From contig CACWTN010000003.1 of the NCBI GenBank assembly GCA_902763805.1, forward strand, positions 78,243-142,242: a stretch of 64,000 nucleotides of DNA. Direction: 5' to 3'. The DNA comes from an uncultured bacterium (GTDB lineage: Bacteria; Cyanobacteriota; Vampirovibrionia; Gastranaerophilales; Gastranaerophilaceae). Below are positions 47,124 to 56,679 of the stretch, one piece after another; position 1 is the stretch's first letter, and each line of letters begins with the position of its first letter. The notes beneath the pieces were generated by a model, which did not search any database, was not told the origin of the DNA, and saw only the letters and a program-made list of their open reading frames with translations. A program made the position numbers and the translations under genes.

Positions 47124-47444
47124 ATGGCAACAGATTCAAAAAGACAAAGAATTAGAGTTTGTTTAAGATCTTACGAACACAAATTGGTTGATGTATCAGC
47201 TGAAAAAATCGTAGAAACTGCTAAAAGAACAGACGCTAAAGTAGCCGGTCCTATTCCTTTACCAACCAAAAGACGTATTTATTGTGTATTACGTTCACCA
47301 CACGTTGATAAAAAATCACGTGAGCACTTTGAGATTAGAACTCATAAACGTATTATCGATATTTACGAACCTACTCAACAGACTACTGAAGAATTGAGTA
47401 GATTAGACTTACCTGCCGGTGTTGATATAGAAGTTAAATTATAA
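47124..47444 (+). CDS. rpsJ: 30S ribosomal protein S10
   Basis: 106 residues, S10/NusE, which also works in transcription antitermination. The signature [28 protein letters not shown], then [39 protein letters not shown], is complete. First gene of the cluster after its promoter; AAAGGA before the ATG. The gap of 222 bases to rplC is longer than usual. Confidence 0.97.
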   Translation: MATDSKRQRIRVCLRSYEHKLVDVSAEKIVETAKRTDAKVAGPIPLPTKRRIYCVLRSPHVDKKSREHFEIRTHKRIIDIYEPTQQTTEELSRLDLPAGVDIEVKL

Positions 47445-47666
47445 TATTTACTTTGTATTCAAGCCGAAATTTGAAAACTTAATAATAGCATTATGCATAT
47501 AATGTGAACTACAACAGGGGTGAACATATAAGGTAAGCAAGTATCCCCTGCGGGTTGAAAAACCCAAATGTTTGGTAAAGAGACTAAAGGTAGCGCTCGC
47601 AAGTTGAAAGGCATATTTGTACGACAGAGTTATTCTGTGCGTATGTATGTCGGAAAGGAAAGACAC

Positions 47667-48302
47667 ATGACATTAGGTGTAATAGGTAAAAAAGTTGGAA
47701 TGACTCAAATCTTTGATTCAGAAGGTTTGGCAGTTCCTGTTACAGTAATCAAAGTTGGCAAGACGGTTGTAACTCAGGTTAAGACTGTTGAAACTGACGG
47801 TTACAATGCTATACAGGTTGGTACTGTTGAAGCAAAAGAAAAACATTTGACAAAGGCTGAACTTGGTCACTTCAAGAAAAACGGTTTAGACAGCTTCAGA
47901 CATTTACAGGAATTCAGAGTAGAAAATCCTGCAGATTACAAAGTTGGTCAGGAACTTGATTTATCAGTTTTGAACGATGTTCAGAAAGTTGATGTTACAG
48001 GTACTTCAATTGGTAAAGGTTTCCAGGGTACTGTTAAAAGATGGAACTTCGGAAGAGGACCAATGGCACACGGTTCTAAGAACCACAGAGAACCCGGTTC
48101 AATCGGTGCAGGTACAACTCCTTCACGTGTTATCAAAGGTAAAAGAATGGCTGGTAACATGGGTAACGAAAGAGTTACAATTACAAAACTTAAACTCGTT
48201 AAAGTTGATTCTGAAAACGGTTTAGTATTAATTAAGGGTTCAGTTCCCGGTTGTGAAGGAAGATTGGTTACAATCGTTCCTACAAGAACAAAGTGGAATT
48301 AA
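47667..48302 (+). CDS. rplC: 50S ribosomal protein L3
   Basis: 211 residues from the ATG at 47667 (GGAAAGGAAAG upstream). The frame is open back to 47568, but L3 starts at GVIGKKVGMTQIF, so the upstream 33 codons are rejected. The conserved loop RWNFGRGPMAHGSKNHREPGS, including the Gln/Gly-rich extension region that approaches the peptidyl-transferase centre, is intact. Confidence 0.96.
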   Translation: MTLGVIGKKVGMTQIFDSEGLAVPVTVIKVGKTVVTQVKTVETDGYNAIQVGTVEAKEKHLTKAELGHFKKNGLDSFRHLQEFRVENPADYKVGQELDLSVLNDVQKVDVTGTSIGKGFQGTVKRWNFGRGPMAHGSKNHREPGSIGAGTTPSRVIKGKRMAGNMGNERVTITKLKLVKVDSENGLVLIKGSVPGCEGRLVTIVPTRTKWN

Positions 48303-48525
48303 CGAATTTTGCGTAGGCTGCAGTGAGCATCAGCGAACGGAACGCCGAAGTAACGCAGAGCAGAATGAATGACTGTTTTGTGTAAGCAAAATAAAATGAA
48401 TGTCAGCGGAGCGTGAAGCAATAATTCGTAACAGATAAGTAAAACAGAAAAGTTTAAATAACCCGCTTCTGCCATATAAAACCCGAAAGGGAAAGGGGTA
48501 GACGGAAAGCAAAAGGAAAAGGAAA
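48303..48525. repeat. G/C-rich spacer inserted between rplC and rplD
   Basis: 223 bases of higher GC than the flanks, with phrases such as GCAGTGAGCATCAGCGAACG, GGAACGCCGAAGTAACGCAG and TCAGCGGAGCGTGAAGC. The element style (AGCG-AACG-CCG) recurs at 59988-60180 and in a shorter form at 61409-61470. No reading frame with coding character. The final GGAAAAGGAAA is the rplD ribosome binding site. Confidence 0.5.
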
Positions 48526-49152
48526 ATGTCAAAACAATTATTAAATACAAACGGTGAAGCATTAGGCGAAATCACTCTTGCAAAAGAAGTTTTCGGTGTA
48601 GAACCTAATATTCACGTAATGCATTTAGCATTAAGAAGACAATTAAACAATGCAAGACAAGGTTCAGCTTGTGCTAAAACAAGAGCAGAAGTATCAGGCG
48701 GCGGTAAAAAACCTTGGAAACAAAAAGGTACAGGCCGTGCAAGAGCAGGTTCACTCCGTTCACCTTTATTTGCAGGTGGTGGTGTTGTATTCGGACCGAA
48801 ACCAAGAAGCTTCGAAATCAACATGCCTCAGAAGGCAAGAAAGTTAGCTCTTAAATCTGCACTTAGCGCAAGAGAAGAACAACTTGTTATCGTAAAAGAT
48901 TTTTCGGCAATTGATGCTCCGAAAACTAAGTTAATGGCTGGTATTATTAAATCTCTTAATTTATCAGGCAAAATCTTAGTTATCGCTGATACAACAGCTG
49001 AAGAAAACAAAAACTTGAGTTTGGCAGCAGGTAATATTCCTTCAGTTAAGTTATTATTACCTTCAAACTTAAACGTAAAAGACTTACTTGAAGCTGATTT
49101 TGTTGTAATGACTGAAAAGGCTGTAGAAACTATAACAGAGAGGTTACAATAA
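48526..49152 (+). CDS. rplD: 50S ribosomal protein L4
   Basis: 208 residues. The diagnostic loop GGGKKPWKQKGTGRARAGSLRSPLFAGGGVVFGP, which reaches the exit tunnel, is present. Its stop overlaps the rplW ATG by one base (TAATG). L4 is the classic autogenous regulator of the S10 operon in E. coli; whether that holds here is unknown. Confidence 0.97.
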   Translation: MSKQLLNTNGEALGEITLAKEVFGVEPNIHVMHLALRRQLNNARQGSACAKTRAEVSGGGKKPWKQKGTGRARAGSLRSPLFAGGGVVFGPKPRSFEINMPQKARKLALKSALSAREEQLVIVKDFSAIDAPKTKLMAGIIKSLNLSGKILVIADTTAEENKNLSLAAGNIPSVKLLLPSNLNVKDLLEADFVVMTEKAVETITERLQ

Positions 49153-49454
49153 TGGCTAGAACAAATAAAGAAAAATTATATGATGTAATCAAAAAGCCTA
49201 TCATTACAGAAAAATCAATGATGGCAACAGCTCAGGGTAAATATACTTTCGAAGTACAGAAAGATGCAACAAAGGTTGAAATTGCTCAGGCAGTTGAACT
49301 TGCATTCCCTGGCAGAAAAGTTAAAAATGTGCAGACAATTTATATGCCTTCACACGAAAAAAGAATGGGTATGAAATTCGGCAGAACTGATTCTTCAAAG
49401 AAAGCAATCGTTACTATCGAAGGTGACCCAATAGAAGAATTGACAGCAATTTAG
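49152..49454 (+). CDS. rplW: 50S ribosomal protein L23
   Basis: 100 residues. [13 protein letters not shown] opening and the [32 protein letters not shown] fold region are typical. It sits at the exit-tunnel mouth and contacts SRP and trigger factor. Translationally coupled to rplD. Confidence 0.96.
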   Translation: MARTNKEKLYDVIKKPIITEKSMMATAQGKYTFEVQKDATKVEIAQAVELAFPGRKVKNVQTIYMPSHEKRMGMKFGRTDSSKKAIVTIEGDPIEELTAI

Positions 49455-49509
49455 TTGTCACAGACAGAATAGTAAAAGCCAAAAAAAGATAGAAATAGGA
49501 GAAATAAAA

Positions 49510-50337
49510 ATGGCAATTCGTAAAATTAATCCGACATCTCCGGGACAAAGAGGTATGATGAAAAGTGACTATCAAGAAGTCACTACACAAACTCCTGAAA
49601 AATCTTTATTGATGAATATAAAAAAGACTGCCGGCAGAAACAATACTGGTAGAATCACATGTCGTCATAAAGGTGGCGGTGTAAAACAAGCATACCGTAT
49701 CGTTGATTTCCGCAGAGAAAAATTCGGAGTACCGGCAACGGTAAAAACAATTGAATATGATCCGAACAGAAATGTAAGAATTTCATTAGTATTCTATGCA
49801 GATGGTGAAAAGAGATATATCTTAACACCGGAAGGCTTGAATGTTGGTGATGTTATTGTTTCAGGTCCGGAAGCACCTGTACAGACAGGTAACGCACTTC
49901 CTTTGGAACTCATTCCTTTAGGTACAATTGTTCACAATATTGAAATGATTCCGGGCAGAGGTGCAAAACTCGTTCGTTCAGCAGGTAACTTTGCACAGGT
50001 TATGGCTAAAGAAGGTAACTATGTAACAGTTAAATTACCTTCAGGTGAAATGAGAATGATAAGAAAAGAATGCATGGCAACAATTGGTACTCTTGGAAAC
50101 TCAGAATTCAAAAACCTTAAAATTGGTAAAGCCGGCAGAAAAAGATATATGGGCGTCAGACCTACAGTTCGTGGTGTAACGATGAACCCATGTGATCACC
50201 CACACGGTGGTGGTGAAGGTAAAACAGGTCCCGGCGGACATCCTAAGACACCTTGGGGCAAACCGGCTCTTGGTTATAAGACAAGAAAACAAGGTAAAGC
50301 TTCTGATAAACTTATCGTAAGAAGAAGAACCAAGTAG
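49510..50337 (+). CDS. rplB: 50S ribosomal protein L2
   Basis: 275 residues. [26 protein letters not shown] and the peptidyl-transferase-proximal [30 protein letters not shown] are both present, with the essential His in [17 protein letters not shown] lies before the ATG. Length normal. Confidence 0.97.
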   Translation: MAIRKINPTSPGQRGMMKSDYQEVTTQTPEKSLLMNIKKTAGRNNTGRITCRHKGGGVKQAYRIVDFRREKFGVPATVKTIEYDPNRNVRISLVFYADGEKRYILTPEGLNVGDVIVSGPEAPVQTGNALPLELIPLGTIVHNIEMIPGRGAKLVRSAGNFAQVMAKEGNYVTVKLPSGEMRMIRKECMATIGTLGNSEFKNLKIGKAGRKRYMGVRPTVRGVTMNPCDHPHGGGEGKTGPGGHPKTPWGKPALGYKTRKQGKASDKLIVRRRTK

Positions 50338-50425
50338 TAAAAGGTAAATAAAAGTAACAAATTATTTGCCAAACGTCAAAAAAAATAATTACAAACATTA
50401 ATACAAATATACAAAGGAGAAATTA

Positions 50426-50707
50426 ATGGCACGTTCATTAAAAAAGGGCCCATACGTAGAAGAAGCTCTTCAAAAGAAAATCAACAAGATGAATGAAAAT
50501 TCAGAAAAGAAAGTTGTAAAAACTTGGTCAAGAGCATCCATGATTATTCCTGATATGTTGGGACATACAATTGCCGTACACAACGGTAAGACTCATGTTC
50601 CTGTATATGTAACAGAACAAATGATTGGACACAGATTGGGTGAATTTGCACCTACAAGATTATACAAAGGGCATGCGGGTTCTGATAAAACCGCAAAAAG
50701 AGGTTAA
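50426..50707 (+). CDS. rpsS: 30S ribosomal protein S19
   Basis: 93 residues, normal length. [17 protein letters not shown] at the start and [18 protein letters not shown] near the end are diagnostic. Head protein next to S13. A short 88-base spacer from rplB; AAAGGAG ribosome binding site. Confidence 0.97.
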   Translation: MARSLKKGPYVEEALQKKINKMNENSEKKVVKTWSRASMIIPDMLGHTIAVHNGKTHVPVYVTEQMIGHRLGEFAPTRLYKGHAGSDKTAKRG

Positions 50708-50753
50708 TCCTCACAACAGTTAATTAGAATTAATTAATATAAGGAAAATAAAA

Positions 50754-51092
50754 ATGGAAGCTAAATCAAGACAAACTGATATTAAAATGACAGCAAGAAA
50801 ACTTCGCAGAGTAATCAACGAAGTAAGAGGCAAAGCTGTTAACGAAGCTCTTGATATGTTGAGATTTATGCCATACTTCGCAGCTAAGGTTGTAGAAAAG
50901 AATGTAAAGGCAGCAGCTGCTAACGCATTCGAAAAAGATGGCGTAAAAGCAGAAGCATTAAAGATTTCTGAAATCTATGCTGATGAAAGCGCAACATACA
51001 AAAGAGGTAAACCAAGAGCTCAAGGCAGAATATACAAGAGACTCAAAAGAACTTCTCACCTCACAGTAAAAGTAAGTAATGAAACGAAATAG
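50754..51092 (+). CDS. rplV: 50S ribosomal protein L22
   Basis: 112 residues. [29 protein letters not shown] and the C-terminal [25 protein letters not shown], which carries the tunnel-lining loop, are complete. 11 bases before rpsC. Confidence 0.97.
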   Translation: MEAKSRQTDIKMTARKLRRVINEVRGKAVNEALDMLRFMPYFAAKVVEKNVKAAAANAFEKDGVKAEALKISEIYADESATYKRGKPRAQGRIYKRLKRTSHLTVKVSNETK

Positions 51093-51103
51093 AGGAAATA
51101 AAA

Positions 51104-51838
51104 ATGGGACAAAAAACACATCCAAAAGGATTTAGAGTAGGTATAATCAGACCTTGGGACAGTACTTGGTACGCTAACTTCAAAGATTATGCCGCAAACG
51201 TTGCAGAAGATGCAAAAATCAGAAAATTTATCAAGAAGAAACTATATGCAGCAGGTGTTGCAAATATAATGATCGACAGAAAGTCACAAAACGTTACTAT
51301 TACTGTTGTAACAGCTAAACCTGGTATCGTAGTTGGCAGAGGCGGTCAGGGTATTGAAGAACTTAAAGCAGAAGTTTCTAAATACTTAGGAAAACCTGTA
51401 GTTATCAATGTTGTTGAAGTTGCAAGAATTGATGTAGATGCACTTTTAGTAGCAGAATCAGTTGCACAACAACTTGAAAAACGTATCGCTTTCAGAAGAG
51501 CAATGAAACAGGCAATGCAAAGAACGATGAGAGCAGGCGCTCAGGGTATCAAAATTATGGTATCAGGTCGTTTAGGCGGTGCTGAAATCGCTCGTTCAGA
51601 ATGGGCTAAAGAAGGAAGAATTCCTCTTCAGACATTGAGAGCAGACGTTGATTACGGTTTCACCGAAGCAGATACAATTATGGGTAAGATTGGTGTTAAA
51701 GTTTGGATTTTCAAAGGCAACTTAATGCCTGGCGAAAAAGCAGACATGAACATCAAGTCAAAAAGCTCAAAAGAAAACAACTCCGCTGAACGTTTCCAAG
51801 GCAGACGCGGAAAACGTAAAGCAGTAGAAACAAAATAG
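51104..51838 (+). CDS. rpsC: 30S ribosomal protein S3
   Basis: 244 residues. [24 protein letters not shown] opening; KH domain with [18 protein letters not shown]-terminal [21 protein letters not shown]. The Lys/Ser-rich tail after about 215 is lineage-specific and slightly longer than E. coli S3. Confidence 0.97.
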   Translation: MGQKTHPKGFRVGIIRPWDSTWYANFKDYAANVAEDAKIRKFIKKKLYAAGVANIMIDRKSQNVTITVVTAKPGIVVGRGGQGIEELKAEVSKYLGKPVVINVVEVARIDVDALLVAESVAQQLEKRIAFRRAMKQAMQRTMRAGAQGIKIMVSGRLGGAEIARSEWAKEGRIPLQTLRADVDYGFTEADTIMGKIGVKVWIFKGNLMPGEKADMNIKSKSSKENNSAERFQGRRGKRKAVETK

Positions 51839-51858
51839 TAAATTAGGAGAAAAATATA

Positions 51859-52275
51859 ATGTTAATGCCGAAAAAAACAAAATACCGCAAACAAATGAAA
51901 GGTAGAATGAAAGGCACCGAAACAAGAGGTGTTGATTTCGAATTCGGTCGTTACGCACTCAGAGCTCTTGAACCGGGTTGGATTACCAGCCGTCAGATAG
52001 AAGCTGCAAGACGTGCAATGACAAGAGAAATCAAACGTGGCGGTAACGTTTGGATTAAGATTTTCCCGGATAAACCTATTACTGCTAAACCTGCTGAAAC
52101 TCGTATGGGTTCAGGTAAAGGCAACGTAGAATACTGGGTAGCTGTTGTAAAACCAAACAGAATCTTATTTGAACTTGATTACTTTGACAGAGAAGTTGCA
52201 GTTCACGCTTTAGAGCTTGCTGCACAGAAATTACCGATTAAAGTTAAGGTAATCGAAAAGGAAGCACAGAACTAA
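51859..52275 (+). CDS. rplP: 50S ribosomal protein L16
   Basis: 138 residues. [22 protein letters not shown] and the [39 protein letters not shown] block are diagnostic. Two in-frame ATG lie two codons apart; the first (51859) has the AGGAG at the better distance. Confidence 0.97.
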   Translation: MLMPKKTKYRKQMKGRMKGTETRGVDFEFGRYALRALEPGWITSRQIEAARRAMTREIKRGGNVWIKIFPDKPITAKPAETRMGSGKGNVEYWVAVVKPNRILFELDYFDREVAVHALELAAQKLPIKVKVIEKEAQN

Positions 52276-52291
52276 CTAAGGAAATAAAACA

Positions 52292-52495
52292 ATGAAATTA
52301 AGTGAAATGCGTGAAAAAACAGTTGAAGAACTTAAGCAATTCGTTTTAGATTCAAAGAAAGCTTTGATGGATGCTAGAATTAAATTATCTATGCACAAGT
52401 TAGAAAACACAGCAGAGATTTCTAAGACTAAAAGAGCTGTTGCTCAAGCAAAAACTGTTATTAGAGAAAAAGAAAATGAGGTAAAAAATGCCTAA
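52292..52495 (+). CDS. rpmC: 50S ribosomal protein L29
   Basis: 67 residues, two-helix L29 fold: EMREKTVEELKQFVLDSKKALMDARIKLSMHKLENTAEI, then KRAVAQAKTVIREKE. Its end overlaps rpsQ by 8 bases, so the two are coupled. Confidence 0.95.
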   Translation: MKLSEMREKTVEELKQFVLDSKKALMDARIKLSMHKLENTAEISKTKRAVAQAKTVIREKENEVKNA

Positions 52496-52733
52496 GAAAG
52501 AAAAACAAGGTGTAGTTATATCTGACAAGATGGACAAGACTGTAGTAGTTAAAGTTGCATCTTACGATCCGCACCCAAAATATAAGAAAATTATTGAATC
52601 AAACAAAAACTACAAAGCTCACGATGCTAACAATGAATGCGGTGTAGGCGATACAGTAAGAATTATCGAATCAAAACCGATTTCAGGCGGCAAAAGATGG
52701 GTTGTTGAATCTATCGTAGAAAAAGCTAAGTAG
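52488..52733 (+). CDS. rpsQ: 30S ribosomal protein S17
   Basis: 81 residues. GVVISDKMDKTVVVKVASYDPHPKYKKII and VGDTVRIIESKPISGGKRWVV are the OB-fold signatures. The start is inside rpmC with its ribosome binding site in that gene. Confidence 0.96.
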   Translation: MPKKEKQGVVISDKMDKTVVVKVASYDPHPKYKKIIESNKNYKAHDANNECGVGDTVRIIESKPISGGKRWVVESIVEKAK

Positions 52734-52763
52734 TAATCAGTAAAACATCATTATCTGAGGATA

Positions 52764-52812
52764 ATGCGCTGTGGGGTCAGCCCCAAATGTAGGTCAGGTA
52801 AAGCCTGACAAA
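52764..52812. repeat. Two short stem-loops before rplN
   Basis: TGGGGTCAGCCCCA (52772-52785) and GTAGGTCAGGTAAAGCCTGA (52789-52808) are back-to-back hairpins in the rpsQ-rplN gap. The second is a variant of the GTAGGTTGGG-type stem-loops seen elsewhere in the window. Neither has a T-run, so transcription should pass through. Confidence 0.5.
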
Positions 52813-52831
52813 AGAGAAAAGGAAAAGAAAA

Positions 52832-53200
52832 ATGATACAACAAGAAACAAGACTGGTAGTCGCAGATAACACAGGTGCAAAAGAATTATTAGTTATCCGT
52901 GTAATGGGCAGCTCAAATAAGAAATTTGCTTCTGTAGGTGATGTTGTTGTAGCAACTGTTAAGGATGCAACTCCTAATATGACAGTTAAAAAATCTGAAG
53001 TAGTAAAAGCTGTTATCGTTAGAACAAAACACGATATCAAACGTGCTGATGGTTCAGTAATCAGATTTGACGAAAATGCTGCAGTAATTATCGCAAAAGA
53101 CGGTAACCCGAGAGGAACCCGTGTATTTGGACCTGTAGCAAGAGAACTTCGTGATAAAAACTTCATGAAGATAGTTTCACTTGCACCTGAGGTAATCTAG
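52832..53200 (+). CDS. rplN: 50S ribosomal protein L14
   Basis: 122 residues, the normal length. [26 protein letters not shown] and [28 protein letters not shown] are diagnostic, ending in the conserved [14 protein letters not shown]. Confidence 0.97.
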   Translation: MIQQETRLVVADNTGAKELLVIRVMGSSNKKFASVGDVVVATVKDATPNMTVKKSEVVKAVIVRTKHDIKRADGSVIRFDENAAVIIAKDGNPRGTRVFGPVARELRDKNFMKIVSLAPEVI

Positions 53201-53265
53201 CACGAACGAGCGACTTTAAAAGTTCGTGGCGGAAGTCCCTCACAATTAAAATGGAGAAATAAAAA

Positions 53266-53601
53266 ATGGCAAATTCAAGAAAAAGCCTTCACGTAAAAAC
53301 AGGTGACAGAGTCATCGTAACGGCAGGCAAAGATAAAGGAAAACAAGGTAACATCAAAAAATCTATACCTTCAGAAGGACAAGTAATTGTTGAAGGCGTA
53401 AATATGATTACCAAAGCTACAAAAGCTAATCCGGCTTACGGCATTCAGGGCGGATTAATCAAGAAGGAAGCTCCTCTTGATTCATCAAACGTTATGATTA
53501 TTTGCCCGGCTTGTGAAAAAGCAACAAGAGTAGCACACAAAATCGTTGACGGAAAAAAGGTTCGCGTTTGTAAAAAATGTGGTGAATCACTCGACGTATA
53601 A
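53266..53601 (+). CDS. rplX: 50S ribosomal protein L24
   Basis: 111 residues. KOW motif GDRVIVTAGKDKGKQGNIKK, then VEGVNMITKATKANP. The C-terminus adds a zinc-ribbon with CPAC and CKKC pairs (MIICPACEKATRVAHK, then VRVCKKCGESLDV), a variant found in many bacterial lineages. The gap before it contains a hairpin with CACGAAC/GTTCGTG arms (53201-53227). Confidence 0.96.
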   Translation: MANSRKSLHVKTGDRVIVTAGKDKGKQGNIKKSIPSEGQVIVEGVNMITKATKANPAYGIQGGLIKKEAPLDSSNVMIICPACEKATRVAHKIVDGKKVRVCKKCGESLDV

Positions 53602-53699
53602 TCACTAAATACGCGGTCAGGGGGGGCAAGCGGATACTATAAGCCCATGATATTTACCCCCGCCTGTATCTATCGTATCAAATATAAGGAAATAGAAAA

Positions 53700-54257
53700 A
53701 TGACAAAGACTAAAAGCTTAAGAGAAAAATACAACTCAGAAGTTAAAGCAGCACTCAAGGAAAAATTCGGTTACAAAAACGATATGATGATACCGAAACT
53801 TCACAAAATCGTTTTGAATATGGGTGTTGGTGAAGCTTCTCACAACTCAAAAATCGCTGATGCAATCCAGGCTCAATTAACAAAGATTGCAGGACAACAC
53901 GCAGTAGTTACTAAGGCTAAAAAATCTATCGCTTCTTACAAGTTGAGAGAAGGTATGCCGGTTGGTGCTATGGTTACTTTACGTGGTGAAAGAATGTACG
54001 ATTTCTTGCAAAAGTTAATCTGTGTAGTTCTTCCGCGTATCAGAGACTTCCGTGGTGTTTCTGCTAAGAGCTTTGACGGTAGAGGCAACTATACTCTTGG
54101 TTTAAAGGAACAATCTTTGTTCCCTGAAATCACTTATGAAGAAGTTGATTTGGTAAAAGGTATGAACGTATCTGTTATCACAACTGCTAATACAGATGAT
54201 GAAGCAAGAGAATTATTAAGATTACTCGGTATGCCTTTCAAAGGTATGAACAAGTAA
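53700..54257 (+). CDS. rplE: 50S ribosomal protein L5
   Basis: 185 residues, normal length. [23 protein letters not shown], then [36 protein letters not shown], and [31 protein letters not shown] are all typical. Binds 5S rRNA. Confidence 0.97.
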   Translation: MTKTKSLREKYNSEVKAALKEKFGYKNDMMIPKLHKIVLNMGVGEASHNSKIADAIQAQLTKIAGQHAVVTKAKKSIASYKLREGMPVGAMVTLRGERMYDFLQKLICVVLPRIRDFRGVSAKSFDGRGNYTLGLKEQSLFPEITYEEVDLVKGMNVSVITTANTDDEARELLRLLGMPFKGMNK

Positions 54258-54302
54258 GGGTAATTGGTTTAGGTAGAAATTAATTAGAAAAAGGAGAAAA
54301 TC

Positions 54303-54509
54303 ATGGCTAAAAAAGCGATGATAAATAAAGAAGAAACAAGAAGAATCTTAGCAGCAAAAGGCAAATACCCGTCTGTAAGATTACATAACAGATGCTCAAT
54401 TTGCGGCAGACCTCACGGTTTCCACAGAGATTTCGGTCTTTGCAGAATCTGCTTGAGAAAAATGGCTCATCAGGGATTACTTCCTGGTGTAACCAAAGCA
54501 TCTTGGTAG
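54303..54509 (+). CDS. rpsN: 30S ribosomal protein S14, zinc-binding type
   Basis: 68 residues. Four Cys in [20 protein letters not shown] form the zinc site of the short S14 form. AAGGAG precedes the ATG. It is the last gene of the ribosomal cluster here: no rpsH or rplF follows, contrary to the usual spc order. Confidence 0.96.
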   Translation: MAKKAMINKEETRRILAAKGKYPSVRLHNRCSICGRPHGFHRDFGLCRICLRKMAHQGLLPGVTKASW

Positions 54510-54528
54510 GGGTAAATATAGGGGTTTG

Positions 54529-54566
54529 TCCCCTCACCCTGACCCTCTCCCTTTGGGCGAGGGAAT
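54529..54566. repeat. CCCTCACCCTGACCCTCTCC repeat after rpsN
   Basis: TTGTCCCCTCACCCTGACCC followed by TCTCCCTTTGGGCGAGGG. The two C-rich/G-rich halves can pair. It is the clearest copy of the family also at 23912, 59323 and 59714 and marks the point where the ribosomal cluster is interrupted. Confidence 0.6.
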
Positions 54567-54596
54567 ATTGCAAGATTTACTAAAATAATACTTAAT

Positions 54597-54630
54597 AAAG
54601 CGGCTTGATTTTCGTCAAGTCGCTTTATAA
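54597..54630 (+). terminator. Terminator-like hairpin after rpsN
   Basis: AAAGCGGCTTGA pairs with TCAAGTCGCTTT around TTTTCG (12 bp with one G-T pair). Only three T are in the 3' arm and no long run follows, so termination is plausible but not certain. Confidence 0.55.
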
Positions 54631-54706
54631 TGTTAAGAAATATAACAAATTGTTAAGCAAAAAATAAAAACTTTACAAATACCTCAAACTCAATCACAAT
54701 GCCCTA

Positions 54707-54766
54707 TGGAATAGAATGGAATAGAATGGAATAGAATGGAATAGAATGGAATAGAATGGAATAGAA
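54707..54766. repeat. 10-bp minisatellite, six units
   Basis: Six perfect tandem copies of TGGAATAGAA. A 10-bp period matches about one DNA helical turn. It lies 73 bases upstream of the EF-hand protein ATG and could affect promoter spacing there. The rest of the gap 54510-54839 holds the repeat and terminator noted above and AT-rich sequence. Confidence 0.95.
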
Positions 54767-54839
54767 TAACTGTGCGCAATTTTAATTTTCCTACAAACTT
54801 TTAACAAATATACGAGGCATTAAAATAAGGAGCAATATT

Positions 54840-55394
54840 ATGAGCGGAGAAAATGTAAAGAAAGTTTCACTGAATTTAAATGGTCAGGAAGTTGTATTAA
54901 ATAGAGGTACGAATATCAAAAATATAAAGTCAATACCCGAAAAACTATTGTATACTATTTTTGATTTAGATGGTAGTTCGCCGAACAACTTATGTTATAC
55001 AACAGAAGCAGAGCAAACCAGAAATTGGAAATTATCCAAGTTGGAATTACAGTATGCAAAGCAATTTGAAGCGGGGATATTCAATATACAACATGATGCT
55101 AACAAGATAAAATTAACGTATACTGAAGATGTTGATAAAGATGGGAAACCTGAATATACTTCTACTTGGACTTTTGATGAAAATGATAATTGGATAGAAA
55201 GAACAAGAGATTCAAATGGTGATGGGAATATTGATGAATGTTATACAAGAACATATCATGGAAATGGTCAAGTTTCTGAGCATACAGGAGCATATTATGA
55301 TAATGGTATTCTTTCTTTTAAATCAACAATGATGTTCAATAATAATGGTGAATTTTTAGGTGTAAAAGATGAATATCATGCAGGTGATGAATAA
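54840..55394 (+). CDS. EF-hand-like protein with MORN/YD-style strands
   Basis: 184 residues, no signal peptide. The N-terminus SLNLNGQEVVLNRG resembles the tagged starts elsewhere. Two calcium-loop patterns are seen: DVDKDGKPEYTS near 100 and a canonical DSNGDGNIDECY near 128. Tyr/Gly/Asn-rich strands (YHGNGQVSEHTGAYYDNGIL) follow. AAGGAG lies before the ATG. A strong terminator follows. Calcium binding is likely; function unknown. Confidence 0.7.
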   Translation: MSGENVKKVSLNLNGQEVVLNRGTNIKNIKSIPEKLLYTIFDLDGSSPNNLCYTTEAEQTRNWKLSKLELQYAKQFEAGIFNIQHDANKIKLTYTEDVDKDGKPEYTSTWTFDENDNWIERTRDSNGDGNIDECYTRTYHGNGQVSEHTGAYYDNGILSFKSTMMFNNNGEFLGVKDEYHAGDE

Positions 55395-55407
55395 TACAAG
55401 TAAATAG

Positions 55408-55431
55408 GTCGGGTTTTAACCCGACTTTTTT
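55408..55431 (+). terminator. Terminator of the EF-hand gene
   Basis: GTCGGGTT (55408-55415) pairs with AACCCGAC (55418-55425) around a 2-base loop, followed by six T. It overlaps the convergent rarA stop. Confidence 0.85.
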
Positions 55432-56656
55432 ATAAATACTTTTTACCCCTCAATTCATCCGGCATAAATTGCTGTTCAACCTCAGGTGCGTCGTGTGTAT
55501 ATATGTATCCATTTCCGAACCCGTATTTTGCGGCATCTTTGTAGTGACTGTCTCTGAGGTGCATAGGGGGCGGATAATCCAAACCGCTTTCAATATCTGC
55601 TAAAGCTTTATCTATTGCTACACAAGCTTTGTTGGATTTTGGTGCGTTAGCTACATAAACTACAGCGTTAGCAAGCGGTATTCTGCCTTCTGGAAGTCCG
55701 ATTATCTCAACCGCTCTGTATGCCGAAACTGCAATATTCATAGCATTTGGATCAGCAATACCTACGTCTTCTGCTGCGCATACTATTAAGCGGCGTGCGA
55801 TAAACCTGGGATCCTCTCCTGCTTCAATCATTTTGGCAAGATAATATATCGCAGCATCAGGGTCAGAACCTCTGAGGCTTTTCTGAAAAGCGGAAGCACA
55901 GTCATAATGCTCTTGCTGAGAATACCTTGTGTTCCGTTTTTGTGTAATACTTTCTAAAATTTCTATATTTAAAAGTCTTGTATCTTTAGAAAAATTGCTT
56001 GCAAAATAAGCGTTTTCAACAAGGTTTAGTGCGCACCTTGCATCCCCTCTCGCATTATTTACGATAAATTTAATGACGTCTTCTTCGTATTGTATCGGCT
56101 GATAGTTTTCTTCTAAGTATTCAAAACCGCGGTTAATAATCTTTTCCATGCTGACATCGTTAATAGGGTTAAGCCTTATAACCTGAACTCTTGACAAAAG
56201 AGCCGGAACAACCTGAAAAGACGGATTTTCTGTTGTTGAACCTATTAAGAAAACGGTTCCGTTTTCAACGTGCGGAAGCAGTGCATCCTGCTGAGTTTTT
56301 GAATAACGGTGTATTTAATCAATGAATAAAATTGTTTTTTGTCCTGCCCTCAGTGCTTCACGCGCTTTTTCAACGGTTTCTTTAATTTCTTTTATGCCAG
56401 ATGTTACGGCAGAAAGTTCAATAAACTGAGCATTGACCTTTGTCGCAATAAGCCTTGCAAGCGTTGTTTTTCCGCACCCCGGAGTTCCCCAAAGAATGAG
56501 AGAAAACAGCCTTTGGGTTTTCAGAAGATTTAAAAGCGGAGAATTTGGTGCAACAACGTTTGACTGACCTAAAAACTCATCTAAAGTTTTTGGTCTTAGA
56601 ATCTCCGCAAGCGGTGTTTGTTTATTGATTTCCTCAAGCTGTGTGAATAAATCCAT
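55430..56656 (-). pseudogene. rarA: rarA (mgsA) clamp-loader-like ATPase broken by one nonsense codon
   Basis: The frame is intact over 409 codons except a TAA at 56315-56317 (codon 114). Upstream, DLFTQLEEINKQTPLAEILRPKTLDEFLGQ and Walker A GTPGCGKTT are normal. The Walker B should read ILFIDEIHR, but the Glu codon is TAA, giving ILFID-stop-IHR. Downstream the AAA+ sensor block (FLIGSTTENPSF) and the MgsA C-terminal domain (PPMHLRDSHYKDAAKYGFGNGYIYTH) are fully conserved. A single G-to-T change (GAA to TAA) explains it. RarA acts at stalled forks. The rest has not decayed, so the mutation is recent, a sequencing error, or read through. Confidence 0.9.
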
Positions 56657-56679
56657 ACCTATATGATATCATAAAACAA

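Noticed and set aside
47568..47666. N-terminal extension of L3
   Set aside because: The family starts at the MTLGVIGKKVGM block and the ATG at 47667 has a good ribosome binding site.
53602..53699. G-run and CCCCC region between rplX and rplE as a regulatory RNA
   Set aside because: The TACCCCCGCC and GGGGGGC stretches can pair but the structure is weak and similar gaps in the cluster lack it.
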